Below, piece after piece: positions 1-9,960 of a stretch of 64,000 nt of DNA. The notes below the pieces were generated by a model. It ran no database searches. It was not told where the DNA came from and saw nothing but the letters and a program-made list of their open reading frames with translations. A program made the translations under genes and the position numbers. How positions within the stretch are numbered: the stretch's first letter is position 1; each line of letters opens with the position of its first letter. This stretch comes from Diplodia intermedia (lineage: Eukaryota > Ascomycota > Dothideomycetes > Botryosphaeriales > Botryosphaeriaceae): the NCBI GenBank assembly GCA_021495925.1, contig JAKEKT010000019.1:62001-126000 (forward strand). The letters run 5' to 3'.

Positions 1-28
1 ATCGCTCAAGACGGACACACTGGTCGTC

Positions 29-1243
29 ATGAAGCTCCTTGCCTGCCTCACAGCCATCACTGCCATCGCCGCAGCACTCCCAGCTCCTATAGACGACAGT
101 GCCACCAACACACTTGCGCCCCGCGCCGTCTGCACGCCCACGGCGGGCGGTTCGTCTTCGACAGACGATGTCCCCGCAATCACCTCTGCTCTTTCGACGT
201 GCGGCAACGGCGGCACCATCGTGTTTCCGGCCGGCGTGACCTACTACGCCAACAGCGTCCTCGACCTCTCGTCCTGCACAAACTGCGACATCCAGCTCGA
301 GGGGCTCCTGAAGTTCTCCAGCTCGACCTCCTACTGGTCCGGCAGGACCGCCATGATCCTGCTCGAGGACGCTTCCGGGGCCAAGATCCGCAGCCTGACG
401 GGCAGCGGCGTCATCGACGGCAACGGCCAGAACGCGTGGGACCTCTTCGCGTCCGACTCGTCGTACGCGCGCCCGACGCTGCTCTACATCGTCGGCGGCT
501 CCGACATCGAGGTGAGCGGGCTGCGGCAGAAGAATCCCCCCAACGTCTTCATCTCGGTCAAGGGCGGCGCCGAGCGCGTCGCCTTCTCCAGCCTGAAGCT
601 CGACGCGACCTCCAAGTCGGACAACCCGCCCAAGAACACCGACGGTTTCGACATCGGCGACAGCACCGGCGTGACCCTGTACGACATCGACGTGTCCAAC
701 GACGACGACTGTGTGGCCTTCAAGCCGGGGTCGAATTACGTGACCATCGACCAGATCACATGCACCGGCTCGCACGGCATCTCGGTGGGCTCGCTGGGCA
801 AGTCGAACGCCGATTCGGTCAAGAACATCTACGCAAGCAATGTGAAGATGATCGACAGCACCAAGGCGGCGGGCATCAAGACTTACCCGAGTGGTGGCAG
901 CCACGGCCTGTCTACCGTCTCCAACGTGACCTTCACCGGCTTCACCGTGCAAAACTGCGATTATGCATTCCAGGTGCAGAGCTGCTATGGCGAGGATGCG
1001 GACTATTGCGAAACCAATCCTGGCGATGCGCAGATTAGCGACGTTGTGGTTGAGGGGTTTTCGGGCGAGACATCTGACAAGTATGATCCGACCACGGCCA
1101 ACATCAACTGTGGAGCAGACGGTGATTGTGGCATCGCCATCTCTGATTGGACGGTCACGGCCCCTTCAGGAGAGAACCAGATCCTGTGTTCAAATACCCC
1201 GAGCACCTTGGGGGTGACGTGCACCTCAGGGGCTTCTGGATAA
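29..1243 (+). CDS. Secreted GH28 glycoside hydrolase, exo-polygalacturonase / xylogalacturonan hydrolase type
   Basis: A single-exon gene of 404 residues begins at the ATG at 29, so its promoter lies outside the window. The first ~17 residues form a hydrophobic signal peptide, so the enzyme should be secreted to cleave the galacturonan backbone of pectin. GH28 landmarks occur in order: NTDG at residues 203-206, the acidic DDD at 225-227, and SHGIS at 248-252. The usual fourth motif (RIK in endo-polygalacturonases) reads GIKTY at 282-286, so the arginine is replaced by glycine. That change, with the cysteine-rich C-terminal part (about 310-404), points to the exo-acting or xylogalacturonan-hydrolase branch rather than classical endo-polygalacturonase; this subfamily call is from memory of family motifs. 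Length is normal for the family. No intron is needed. Confidence 0.9.
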   Translation: MKLLACLTAITAIAAALPAPIDDSATNTLAPRAVCTPTAGGSSSTDDVPAITSALSTCGNGGTIVFPAGVTYYANSVLDLSSCTNCDIQLEGLLKFSSSTSYWSGRTAMILLEDASGAKIRSLTGSGVIDGNGQNAWDLFASDSSYARPTLLYIVGGSDIEVSGLRQKNPPNVFISVKGGAERVAFSSLKLDATSKSDNPPKNTDGFDIGDSTGVTLYDIDVSNDDDCVAFKPGSNYVTIDQITCTGSHGISVGSLGKSNADSVKNIYASNVKMIDSTKAAGIKTYPSGGSHGLSTVSNVTFTGFTVQNCDYAFQVQSCYGEDADYCETNPGDAQISDVVVEGFSGETSDKYDPTTANINCGADGDCGIAISDWTVTAPSGENQILCSNTPSTLGVTCTSGASG

Positions 1244-1599
1244 ACGAGCGGGCATGGGAAGAGGAACGAGCTCTGAGCGGTTTCTTAGTACGCAGAAAAT
1301 CTTAAGCATTACTTGACAAAGCCCCCAACGCCTTTACAAACTTCATGGAGCAAAGAAACAGAAAAAAGTGAGCATAGCCTGCCACAAGGAAGTGACGAAA
1401 ATGAAGCAACTTGAGAGACCGACAGGCCATGGAGCGCGGAGCTTCTGTTAGGCATCTACCACTATAACATGACTGTTGTGAGAAGTGGTTGCCTTATCAG
1501 AGCGCCCGGACCTTGCAGCTTGATACTTACCGAAGGCCCGCTGAAACCGTGCTTGTAACTACAGATCAACGGTACCGGACCTTTAAGGCAAGCATGAGC
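1244..1599. other. Convergent intergenic spacer
   Basis: This 356-bp spacer holds the 3' ends of the GH28 gene (+) and the TRP channel gene (-). I see no coding or structural signal; it is more A/T-rich than the flanking coding DNA, as expected for 3' untranslated sequence. Confidence 0.5.
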
Positions 1600-3701
1600 T
1601 CACTGGATCATGGAGCTAACCATCTCGCGAAGCTCAGTGATCTCGCGTCTCAGCTGCCTTACTTCGATGACCGCTTGCTCGACGCCAATCTCAGGGGCTA
1701 TTTCCTCACATTTCTTCGCCCAGCCTTCAGACTCGAAGTCAACTTCCCCGGACATCTCTTCCCACTCCTCTGTCGTGTCATCGTCTTCTTCTCCACGCTT
1801 GCGGTTGTCCCGGACTTTGTGGGCTTGGGCCGTCTCGATTGCAGCCGTAATCAGCAACAGAGGAGAATAGATGAAACCCATAACGTAGTCGTTCAGGCGG
1901 CTGTAGCGTTTCTCATCCAGCCACCATTCAAATGGAATGATCACCAAAAAGAGCTCGATGAGGTTGAACGCTTCAACAGTCAGCATATACAAAGATTGAA
2001 TGGGAAGTGATACCTACGTGCAATGAAGACATTTTCGTCGGGAGCTCGCACAAACTGCATGGTCTTTTGAGAGAGCTGCAACGGAAGTCAGCATGATAAG
2101 CTCCAGCTGCGGGCTGAGGAACATACTAGTGCCATGTATTCATCGATCGCATTGTCAGTAACATCCTCATAAGCACTGTTGTACAGCGCAATGAGGATGT
2201 TGAGCAAGACTAAGGTGGATGTCAATTAACGCAGAATGGCCGACTCGTGGCGCATTGCACTTACCAACCATGACCACAAACGTAAAGACGTAATACAAGA
2301 TCAAGCCAAACGGAGGTGCAAATCGCTCAAAGCCATCAAACTCCGGCGACTGCATAATAGCATTCAACATTGCTTTTGTGATGAATGAGAAAGCGGTGAT
2401 CTTGCTGTCGACCTGATCCATGCCGATGAACGCCTGGAAAAAGCCGACCAAGATGACGAAGAGGAGAGCGAAGAAGATGAGAGACTCCTTCATCATAACC
2501 TTCAACACCACGAGCATGGCACCGAAGAACCGGAAGGTGTCGAGGTACAGCATGATGCGCATCCAGAACATAGGAGCGCTGAAGGCCAGGAAGTTGTAGC
2601 TCAGTGTATTGAATCGCACGCGTGGTTCCGAATCGAGATCGTGCCCAAGCGCAATGAGACGGGTTATGAACGAAACGGTAAGAAGGGCATACAGAGTGCT
2701 GTTGAAGACGTTCCAAAAACCAATGTAGTAGCGGCCAACCTTCCAGAACTTGGCTATCTCGTCAAAGATGAAACCAGCAGTGAAGACGTACAGAAGAGCC
2801 TCGACAACGTCAAGGTCACCGTCCGGGTTGATCGTGTTGATAGCGCCCGTGTACAGGGCCAGGTAGATGATGGAAATCAGAATCTGCAGGGCGTTTTGGT
2901 AGGCAGGCACGCGCATTCGGTCCGGATCCAGGTGAGTCCAGTAGTTGGTGTTCCCCTTGTGCTTCCAATCGATGAACCGCGAAGCATCTTCGTCGTCCTG
3001 CACCAGCCAGCCGCGCCAAAGGTGGTTGATACACTTCTGGTAGCCGGAAGAGCCAATGACGCGCAGGGCGTGCAAGTCGACAGAGCGCTCGACGACATTA
3101 GCGGGCATTGTCTCTTCGCCATTGACGAGGATGGAGTAACGCTTGAGCAGGACGTCCTCGAGGAGGAACGGCATGTCCTCCTCGCTCTCAATGCTATGGG
3201 TAGTTAGCGCGCTATCAGCCGCATGCCAGCAACAGCGATCAGACTCACATGCGCTTTGCTATGACCTCGCAAGCCACTGCACGGACATCGTGTAGGTCTG
3301 AGTCCCACAGCTCGATAGCAGCCTGTCTCTTGAACCATTTGTTCACGACCAGCAAGCAATAGACGACACATGCGTTGTATTCATCACCGCCCGCGGAGGC
3401 TGCCAGCTTGACCACCGACGGAGTGATTATGTGGCTGTGGGCACAGGAGACCAGCGGTTCCTCGACCTCGCAGGGAATCACGGTCTCGATCTGGTGCTTG
3501 AGGCGAAGGGCGATCTTGGTCACTTCTTTGGCCGGAATGGGCGACGGAGGGACATCGTCCCTACGCGTGGGAAGCACTGCGGATTGTGAGCATTGGCGCA
3601 ACCTCGACGCCTGCAGACTCACAGGCGCTCATCTCGTCGCGGAGACGAGGCCGGTCGCGCCGGCTCTTGTCGAGGTTGAAAAGGCGCGCCCAGCGGACCA
3701 T
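1600..3701 (-). CDS. Yvc1-like TRP vacuolar calcium channel
   Basis: Six exons join in frame: 3701-3623, 3576-3249, 3193-2265, 2209-2127, 2075-2018 and 1970-1600, giving 615 residues; yeast Yvc1 has 675. All introns are GT-AG and 46-55 nt. About six hydrophobic segments lie between residues ~236 and ~460, with the pore-side segment near 374-396. After it comes the conserved fungal signature LLNILIALYNSAYEDVTDNA, followed by SQKTMQFVRAPDENVFIAPF, which only appears once the last introns are removed. The C-terminus is acidic and ends in a likely coiled coil. The family releases calcium from the vacuole under osmotic stress. The ATG at 3701 sits in a good context (CGCCATGG); the frame is open upstream, but only a TTG precedes it. 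Confidence 0.88.
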
Positions 3702-4270
3702 GGCGATGGCTGGCGTGTTAGTCGAACTACGTGCGGAAGTGCCGGTGGTCGAATGTCGCGCAGGACCGTGGCCAACGTTGTACGGGACCGACAAAGGCTG
3801 GCGTAGCGGAGCTGGCGATCAATGCGTGGGCTGGTGCAGCTATCTTTGCAAAGAAAAAGTGGGCAGAGTTGGATACACAGGCGGGGCGGCCATAGCTCCT
3901 GGCAGCGACGCGTGACGTGTGCTGCCAGACCCTGGGCGGGCAGTCGCGGGTCGCTCCGAGCGGCCTATCAGATCAGATCAGATCGCCACGCCATGTACTC
4001 TCAGCGAAAAGCATCGCTTTGCCGTGCTCCTCTTGCGCGGTGCCGGCTGGAGGCAGGATGCAGTGAATTGGTAGATTTGACTATTTTCGCCGTTCCCACT
4101 CCCGATGCAGCGCGGCAGCTAGACTGCCTTCTATCTCGCCCCGACTTTTGGATCCTTTTTAACCGCCCTCAGATGCTGCCCCAGAACCAGCATGCCGCCG
4201 CAACTCCATTCAGCTGCCATGCCTTCCGAAAGAAACCCGTGCATCAAAGATGCGCCGCCGTGCCCACCTT
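3702..4270. other. Intergenic: upstream region of the TRP channel gene
   Basis: This spacer separates the 5' end of the TRP channel gene from the 3' end of the eIF2-alpha gene; both genes are on the minus strand. It contains one ACGCGT hexamer at 3908-3913 and an overlapping GATCAGATCAGATC-type short repeat near 3968. No gene is supported. Confidence 0.4.
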
Positions 4271-5327
4271 CTAGCTGTGGATCTCGCCCTCGTCGCTCTC
4301 GCTCTCGTCCTCGTCACCGCTGACCTGCTGGTTCTCACGCTCTCTCTGGTCCATAAGAGCCTGCAGCTCCGCGTCATCGCTCTCGGTGACGGCCTTGGGC
4401 GCCATCTTGACCCTGCAGCTGCCACCGTCGTAGCCCGTGATGCACTTGGTGACCTCCTCGATAGACTTTTCCAGGTTGGCGATACCGGTGCTCTTGTCCA
4501 GGCACTGGCTGGTCAAGACGTACAGCGGAGGCGATACGAGCCTGACCTTGACATAGTTCTCAGCCGTGTTGTGTGCCTCGGCCTTGCGCAGCGCATCCTT
4601 GACAGCGTCGATGCCCTCGTAGCCGAAGCACGTAACCTCGATATCGGCGCGCACCTTGGTCGGCTGAGGAGTCAGACGCTTGCCGATGTAGGACAGGAGC
4701 TCGGCCTTGACCGGCTCGTTGGGGAATGCGATCTCATTCCAGACGTCGGGGTTGGTGATGGAAAGCTTGAAGGCGTCGAGCGAGTGGCCGTACTTCCTGT
4801 TTAGCGGCCAGGCAATGGTCTGGTACAGCTCCTCAAGAGGCGTGCGCGTCTTCTCGGCGACGTGGCGCATGATCGAGTGGACCATTTTGCTCTTGTTGTA
4901 GCGCTCCTCACACTTGACAATATCCTCGGGCGAGACACGACGCTTCGAAAGATCGATGTAGCCTATACTCAGTCAGCGCGCCATGCCCGCCCCGCGTGCG
5001 CGTCGCCCACTCACCCTTCTCCTTGTCCACCCTCAGCACAACGACGACCTCGTTGCGGCCGACGCGAATGAGCTTCTGGATACTACGGATGCGACGTCTC
5101 GAGAGCTCGCTAAGCAGGATCATGCCGTCGATGTTGTCATACTCGAGCAGCTTCACGTACGCGCCCATCTCGGCGATCTGCGAACACGGTCAGCGCGTGG
5201 TTACAGCGGCAGTGATCGGGCGGGAGAGGCTGCGCACCTGCTTGACATTAACCATGACAAAGCTCTCCACCTCCGGGTACTTCTCCTCATAGAAACGACA
5301 ATTCGTCAAAGAGCCTTCGGACGACAT
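4271..5327 (-). CDS. SUI2: Translation initiation factor eIF2 subunit alpha
   Basis: Three exons (5327-5238, 5177-5015, 4962-4271) give 314 residues; the yeast protein has 304. eIF2-alpha is the regulatory subunit of the ternary complex that brings initiator Met-tRNA to the 40S ribosome. The N-terminal S1 RNA-binding domain is present, with the nearly invariant segment SELSRRRIRSIQKLIRVGR; Ser56 here corresponds to Ser51 of the mature human protein, the site phosphorylated by stress kinases. The central helical domain and the C-terminal alpha-beta domain follow. The tail is acidic (ESESDEGEIHS). Introns are short and canonical, and the first one falls directly before IAEMGAYVKLLEYD. Start choice is clear because MSSEGSLTNCRFYEEKYPEV matches the family N-terminus. 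Confidence 0.96.
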
Positions 5328-6949
5328 GGCTGGTTGTTATTCCCTCGTCGAGGTGTGTGTCCGGCGTATAGTGTTATTCGTCTAGCTGGCGAGTGCCTTG
5401 GTATCAGCGCCGGCAACGTGCGTGGAGCGCTGTGGCGGGAGTCGGAGCGCAGGGGCGGATGGCGTGTTGGAGTCAGTAGGATGTCGGCGGCGGTGACTAC
5501 ACAGGCGAGAATTCACAGGCACAATTGGTGGGGCGAAGTGCCAAGATTTCAGGCGCAGAGCACTGCCCTGTCGCACCCACCATAATCTCACCCGGCGACG
5601 CCTGCCTGGTCTCTCACCGCCTTGTGATGCAACAATGCACCCTGCCGTTGCTGCTCAACCCGGCAACGAAGCTTCTTCGAGATACGAAATACTTTCCATG
5701 CTGTAGCACGTCGCGTCGCCAGCCGTGTCTGAGGCTGAACGTAATACAGATCCCTGCTGCCGCTGCTGCTGACTTGTTTGGTGCTTTCCTCTCCTTCTCC
5801 CCTTCTCCCCTTCCTCAATCCGTTGTCCTCCTTGGTGGCCGGTATATCTCCCTGCCACGTCTGGCGATCAAAAATCCACATGCTAGGTGTTTAGTTTTGT
5901 TCGTGCCCGCACGTACTGATCCATCCATATTGACCCCAGAGGCGTTGCGACTCGACAGGTTTTCTATTCCCTCGTTGACGCCACGCCTCGTTCCTGCACG
6001 TAAGACGGTCATAGAGATGGGGTGATATTCTAGGGACAGCCAACACAGAAGATGCGCCACGCCACATACAATGCATCCAATAGAGTACTTCCACAACAAA
6101 GGATCTGTAAGAGGTCTCGCATGTATTGTTCGGCTCGTGTATGTACGGGATGTTCAATGTTTGTCTTAACCATACTTCCGGGAACGGCCGCGCTCCGTCC
6201 GAGGCTGGGAGCGACCACTCGCCAGCCACGCATCAGCTATCTCGATCCGCCCAGGAACGGTGATGCGCTGGAAGTGGTCAGGAGGGAGGAGGGAGGAGGG
6301 AGGAGTGACGTCTGGCTTGTTTCATCCCGCGCACAGTCTACCGAGGTACCCGCACAGTAAACAGGCCCGCCGACGCTTACTCGAGGGAGCTCTTTTCCCC
6401 TTCACTTGAGACAGCCACAGCCAGCGTGATGCTTGCGGGGAAGCCGTACTTGGTAGCCTGGCTCTTGGTGACTGGGACATGGCTGGCTGTAGGGATTGTC
6501 CCGCTGCCAAGCACTCCGCTCCGCCTGCCCCATGAAGTGCTTATTGGCCGGTGCGCGCCAAGGGGAAACGGCCGGTTGGCTGCGGAACACGCTTTTGCGG
6601 CTGGAAGGCCTCGTTCTCACGTCCTCCAAGGACCCAGCCAGTGAGAGGGCGCCGCCACCCCGCCACCAGCTGAAATGGAACGGTACCAACACAATCGTGT
6701 GCCGTCGGACCTGCGGCTTCGGCCTGTGCCCGCAATCTTAAGGTTTCCGCCTTACGGACCTTGGCGCTCCTGAAATCTCTCGTTCTGGATAATATCATGC
6801 AGCAGTACCCACTTCTACATGCTTTGCCGTCCTCTCCTTCCCCTTGACTTACCAGCCTGCCACTCTACCACCCTATCTATTGGTCTAGTTCTAGTCAGTC
6901 GGACCTGACTACTCACACTCGTTTTCAAACACACCATAACCGACACACA
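5328..6949. other. Long divergent intergenic region with a purine-rich tract
   Basis: This 1.6-kb spacer lies between the eIF2-alpha start (-) and the secreted peptide start (+). Open frames here lack ATG starts or protein-like composition. A GGAGG/GGGAGGA purine tract lies at about 6280-6305. I see no RNA gene. Confidence 0.4.
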
Positions 6950-7316
6950 ATGAAGTACTTTGGCGTCGCCCTGCCTCTCACCTTTCTCCTCACCCTGTCC
7001 GCGGCCACGCCGGTGCAGCCGCGACAGCCCTATGACACACCCACGCCAACACTGCCAAGCTCTTCCCCCTCCAGCAGCGCCACTTGCTCTTGTGAGGCCA
7101 GAATCTGCATCCAATCGTGGCCTCAGGTAAGGAACCAACATTGCTGCTGCTTTATGTGGAAGCTGATCCAAGTGCTTTCAGTCTTGCGTCTGTGCGAACA
7201 AGGGCAAAATGGATTGCTATGAAAAGTGCGGCGGCGACTACCCGGAACTACAGGTAAGTTGTTTCCGATTACCGTGAATACCAGATTCTAACTTCCGGTC
7301 GTAGTCGTGCGAGTAA
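6950..7316 (+). CDS. Small secreted cysteine-rich protein (effector-like), 86 aa
   Basis: Three small exons join without frame change: 6950-7126, 7182-7253 and 7305-7316; all introns are phase 0, GT-AG, 51-55 nt. The product is 86 residues. It opens with a hydrophobic signal peptide (MKYFGVALPLTFLLTLSA) and a Pro/Ser/Thr-rich spacer. The rest carries eight cysteines: three in exon 1 (CSCEARIC), four in exon 2 (CVCANKGKMDCYEKC) and one in the last exon, whose only codons are SCE and stop. An even cysteine count and the C-x-C and C-x3-C spacings suggest four disulfides. No domain is recognised. It could be an effector, an antimicrobial peptide or an unrelated secreted factor. It is confined to one strand between housekeeping genes and has no partner nearby. 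Confidence 0.78.
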
Positions 7317-7587
7317 AGGTCCCCGATGTAGTGTCGCTTTATGAACCAAATATAATAGAGTTTTTGGGGAGGCTATTGGAACTCCACTTACGCCACAATC
7401 GATATTCAATCATTTTCCACGCATCTGTATTGTCTTTATCTCATCTGCATCTATACCTCCGGCCCGGAAGCCAGTTTTGAATTTCTTTTTTCTTCTCCTG
7501 GACGCTACCTTTCCACATCTATCCGTCCTTTTCTCGTGCAACAGCACGTCGTGGTGATGATTGCTTTGAACTCCTTTTTGGAGCATC

Positions 7588-8185
7588 TTATTCACTTCCG
7601 GAAGAGGTCGCCTTGCCTTCCGCCAAATTGACGAGAGCCTCGCCGTCGACCCTCAAACCAACCCACTCCTCCATCTGTCTCGCCCCAATTCCTGCGTAGA
7701 ACTTCAGCGACGGCTCGTTCCACTTCAGGCAGCTCCATTCCAGCCTTCCCCCATCGATTCTCTGCACTTCCCTAGCAAGCTCCTGTATTAAGAGCTTGCC
7801 GTATCCTCTCTGACGGTACTTGGGCTTCACGAAGAGGTCCTCGAGGTAGACTCCAGGCTTCGCACGCCAAGTGCTGTAATTGTTGAAAAAGAGGGCCATG
7901 CCGGCCACTTCCCCTTCGGGGGCCGTTACGAGTAGGGTCTTCGCGTAACCGGAGTGGACGGTAGAGGAGGGCTGGTCGGAGGACGATGGGTCAAAGGAGA
8001 GCGTGGCCGCAAGAGTGTCTTCGGTGGCCTTGACAGAATCGAGCGCATTTTCGTAAATCGCAAGCTCTTTTATCAAACCCAGGATCGCGCCGACATCTGT
8101 GAGAACCGTTAATGAAACAGATGTACTCCACTTCGTGAGTATTACCTTCGCGCGTGGCCAAGCGGACGGAAGGTTTGTCGGACAT
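7588..8185 (-). CDS. GNAT-family N-acetyltransferase (diamine acetyltransferase-like)
   Basis: Two exons (8185-8146 and 8096-7588) give 182 residues. The intron is 49 nt, and joining it restores the N-terminal strand that leads into DVGAILGLIKELAIYE. The acetyl-CoA binding motif A is visible as YLEDLFVKPKYRQRGYGKLL (the Q/R-x-x-G-x-G loop), followed by the motif B region WNEPSLKFYAGIGARQMEEW. This order and length fit the spermidine/diamine (thialysine) acetyltransferase branch of GNAT enzymes, which acetylate small amines in the cytosol. The true substrate cannot be told from sequence. The start ATG at 8185 gives MSDKPSVRLAT, a usual GNAT opening. The preceding gene on the other strand ends 271 bp away. 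Confidence 0.87.
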
Positions 8186-8318
8186 GTTGGTGATTGTTGC
8201 GCAGGTTGCTGTGACACAGAATTGGCGGGGAAAGAAGCGCTTTAACGTCGTGCGTGCACTACGCCCTACGCCCTACAACGTGATCATTGTGACGCTGCCC
8301 CACTTGCACCAGCGCTCC

Positions 8319-9683
8319 TCACTCGGTTACGGCCGATCGTATTTCCGAACGCGGCTCCGTCGATGGGCTTCTGGTTTCTGGACCACCACCAGCAGCAGTT
8401 TGTGGCACTCGGTCTATTCTCCCTTTTTCATCCACGCCCTCGAACAATGATCTGTTGTGCGAGAAGGCTTGCGTCTCTCGCTGTAAATGCTCCCACGACC
8501 CCCACACGACTGCCCAGTCCTGTTTTTGGTCGTTCCAACGAAGAACTGGGCATTGAGAGAAGATCTTGGCCCAAAGGCGGCGCATGAGCCGTGGTGTGAT
8601 GTTTTGTGCTCGGCGTTTACCGGGCGACTGTCGCGGGAGACGCTTCGTCTCCAGCTCATCCTGCAGTAAAGAAGCCAATACATCTGGGTTAGTAGGCCCT
8701 TGCGCGAGCCACCGATCTGCAGGCTGAAATCGAGCGCTTGCCGTTGTCGAGAGTCGGAGTAGCATATCTGCCTTGGAACCATGCTCTGGCAACATGTGTT
8801 CTCGACAAGCAAGTGACAAGAAACGCTCGCCTGCAATGCCACTGACATTTGCTAGCTTAGCCACGTCGTAGGTGCTCATGTGACTCGGCACACCTGGCCT
8901 TCTGCGTTTCAAGCCGCGCCACTTGCGCGCACCCGACACCAAATCTCTGAGCCTCTCCCACTCATCTTCGGGTAGCGGCGGGAAAACCTTGTCCAGCACG
9001 GAGGCATACCACTTACGCACCATGTTTCTTTCGCGCTTTCGCGGGAACGGGCGCATCCAAATGTTGGTCAACGGCACTTCCAGGTATGTCGTTTTCAGCT
9101 TCGCCCTTCTGAGTTCCACGGGACGTGCATCGGACCTCTGACTCTCCAAAAGAGCGCGGAGTTTGGAGTAACGTGGAGAAATTCTGTACTTGTGGGGCTT
9201 GCCCTCACGCCTCGGGGATTCGGCTACGACCTTTGGGATTCCGGTGATTGCTTTAGATGGATCGAGTGTTGCGTCGACCTCTGCCTGCCACAGCCTAACG
9301 GCTTCGCTCTCGCTGATCGGGTCCGGGATGAGCAATGTCTCCATCAGCTCGTGCCTCCGTCTGCCGGTGCGCCCGTACGTCAATAGTAGAAGCTGCTGAA
9401 GAGGCGCCATCTCGCCCTCATTGGTACGGCGCAAAAAGTTGAGGCCCTTTCGCGCATTGTTCAGAGCGCCGCGCAGGCGCCGCGGCGAGAATGCCGGGTT
9501 GTCCGAGTGGTTTTTGCGATCGCCATCCTCCACTTGCGGCGGATGGTAGTCAAGAAAGCGGCTTATAACATGGTGGTGGACGTAGAGACGGGCGGCCGGG
9601 TCGGGAAGGTAGGTGGACTCGCGAAGAAGCGCGCGGAGTAGATGGCGGGCGCCGGAGACGTCAGCAGCGGGAAGCATGGGCAT
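8319..9683 (-). CDS. LYR-motif (Complex1_LYR-like) protein
   Basis: A single open frame of 454 residues starts at the ATG at 9683. The N-terminal ~40 residues match the LYR fold used by mitochondrial assembly factors: HLLRALLRESTYLPDPAARL at residues 14-33 followed by a helix with VHHHVISRF. LYR proteins usually bind acyl-carrier protein or Fe-S cluster donors. The remaining ~400 residues are basic and not recognised by me; they are much longer than in ordinary LYR factors (80-180 residues), but large fungal LYR-domain proteins of this kind exist. Residues 55-110 are rich in Arg/Asn and the C-terminal ~40 residues look disordered. The gene shares a 277-bp divergent promoter with the APSES factor. 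Confidence 0.7.
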   Translation of the reverse strand: MPMLPAADVSGARHLLRALLRESTYLPDPAARLYVHHHVISRFLDYHPPQVEDGDRKNHSDNPAFSPRRLRGALNNARKGLNFLRRTNEGEMAPLQQLLLLTYGRTGRRRHELMETLLIPDPISESEAVRLWQAEVDATLDPSKAITGIPKVVAESPRREGKPHKYRISPRYSKLRALLESQRSDARPVELRRAKLKTTYLEVPLTNIWMRPFPRKRERNMVRKWYASVLDKVFPPLPEDEWERLRDLVSGARKWRGLKRRRPGVPSHMSTYDVAKLANVSGIAGERFLSLACREHMLPEHGSKADMLLRLSTTASARFQPADRWLAQGPTNPDVLASLLQDELETKRLPRQSPGKRRAQNITPRLMRRLWAKIFSQCPVLRWNDQKQDWAVVWGSWEHLQRETQAFSHNRSLFEGVDEKGRIDRVPQTAAGGGPETRSPSTEPRSEIRSAVTE

Positions 9684-9960
9684 GGAGCCAGCCTGGAGGA
9701 CGACGTCTGACGGAGAACGATTGTAGGTTGTGTGGGTAGGTAGTAGTGTGAGGATGACGAGTGGGCGCGAGTCGCGCGGATGTGGGCTAGCGTAACGCGT
9801 GCGTAGGTACGCGACTGATTTCCGTCTCCACTTCCTGGCGCATGAGCCTGGAGCATCACCAGCTCAGCCAGCCCGCAGCTCCGCATCCCTCCGACCGCTG
9901 CGCGCCCCATCGCCGCGGCAAGCTCGCGCACGACTGCGCTCCACGTCGCCGCCGTCCGAC
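9684..9960. promoter_or_regulatory. Bidirectional promoter between the LYR protein and APSES factor genes
   Basis: Only 277 bp separate the two divergent ATG codons. An ACGCGT hexamer at 9795-9800 matches the MCB element bound by MBF (Mbp1-type) complexes, with a near match ACGCGA about 14 bp further on. Because the gene on the right encodes an Mbp1-type protein, autoregulation is possible. The hexamer is expected about 16 times in 64 kb by chance, so this is only suggestive. Confidence 0.4.
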
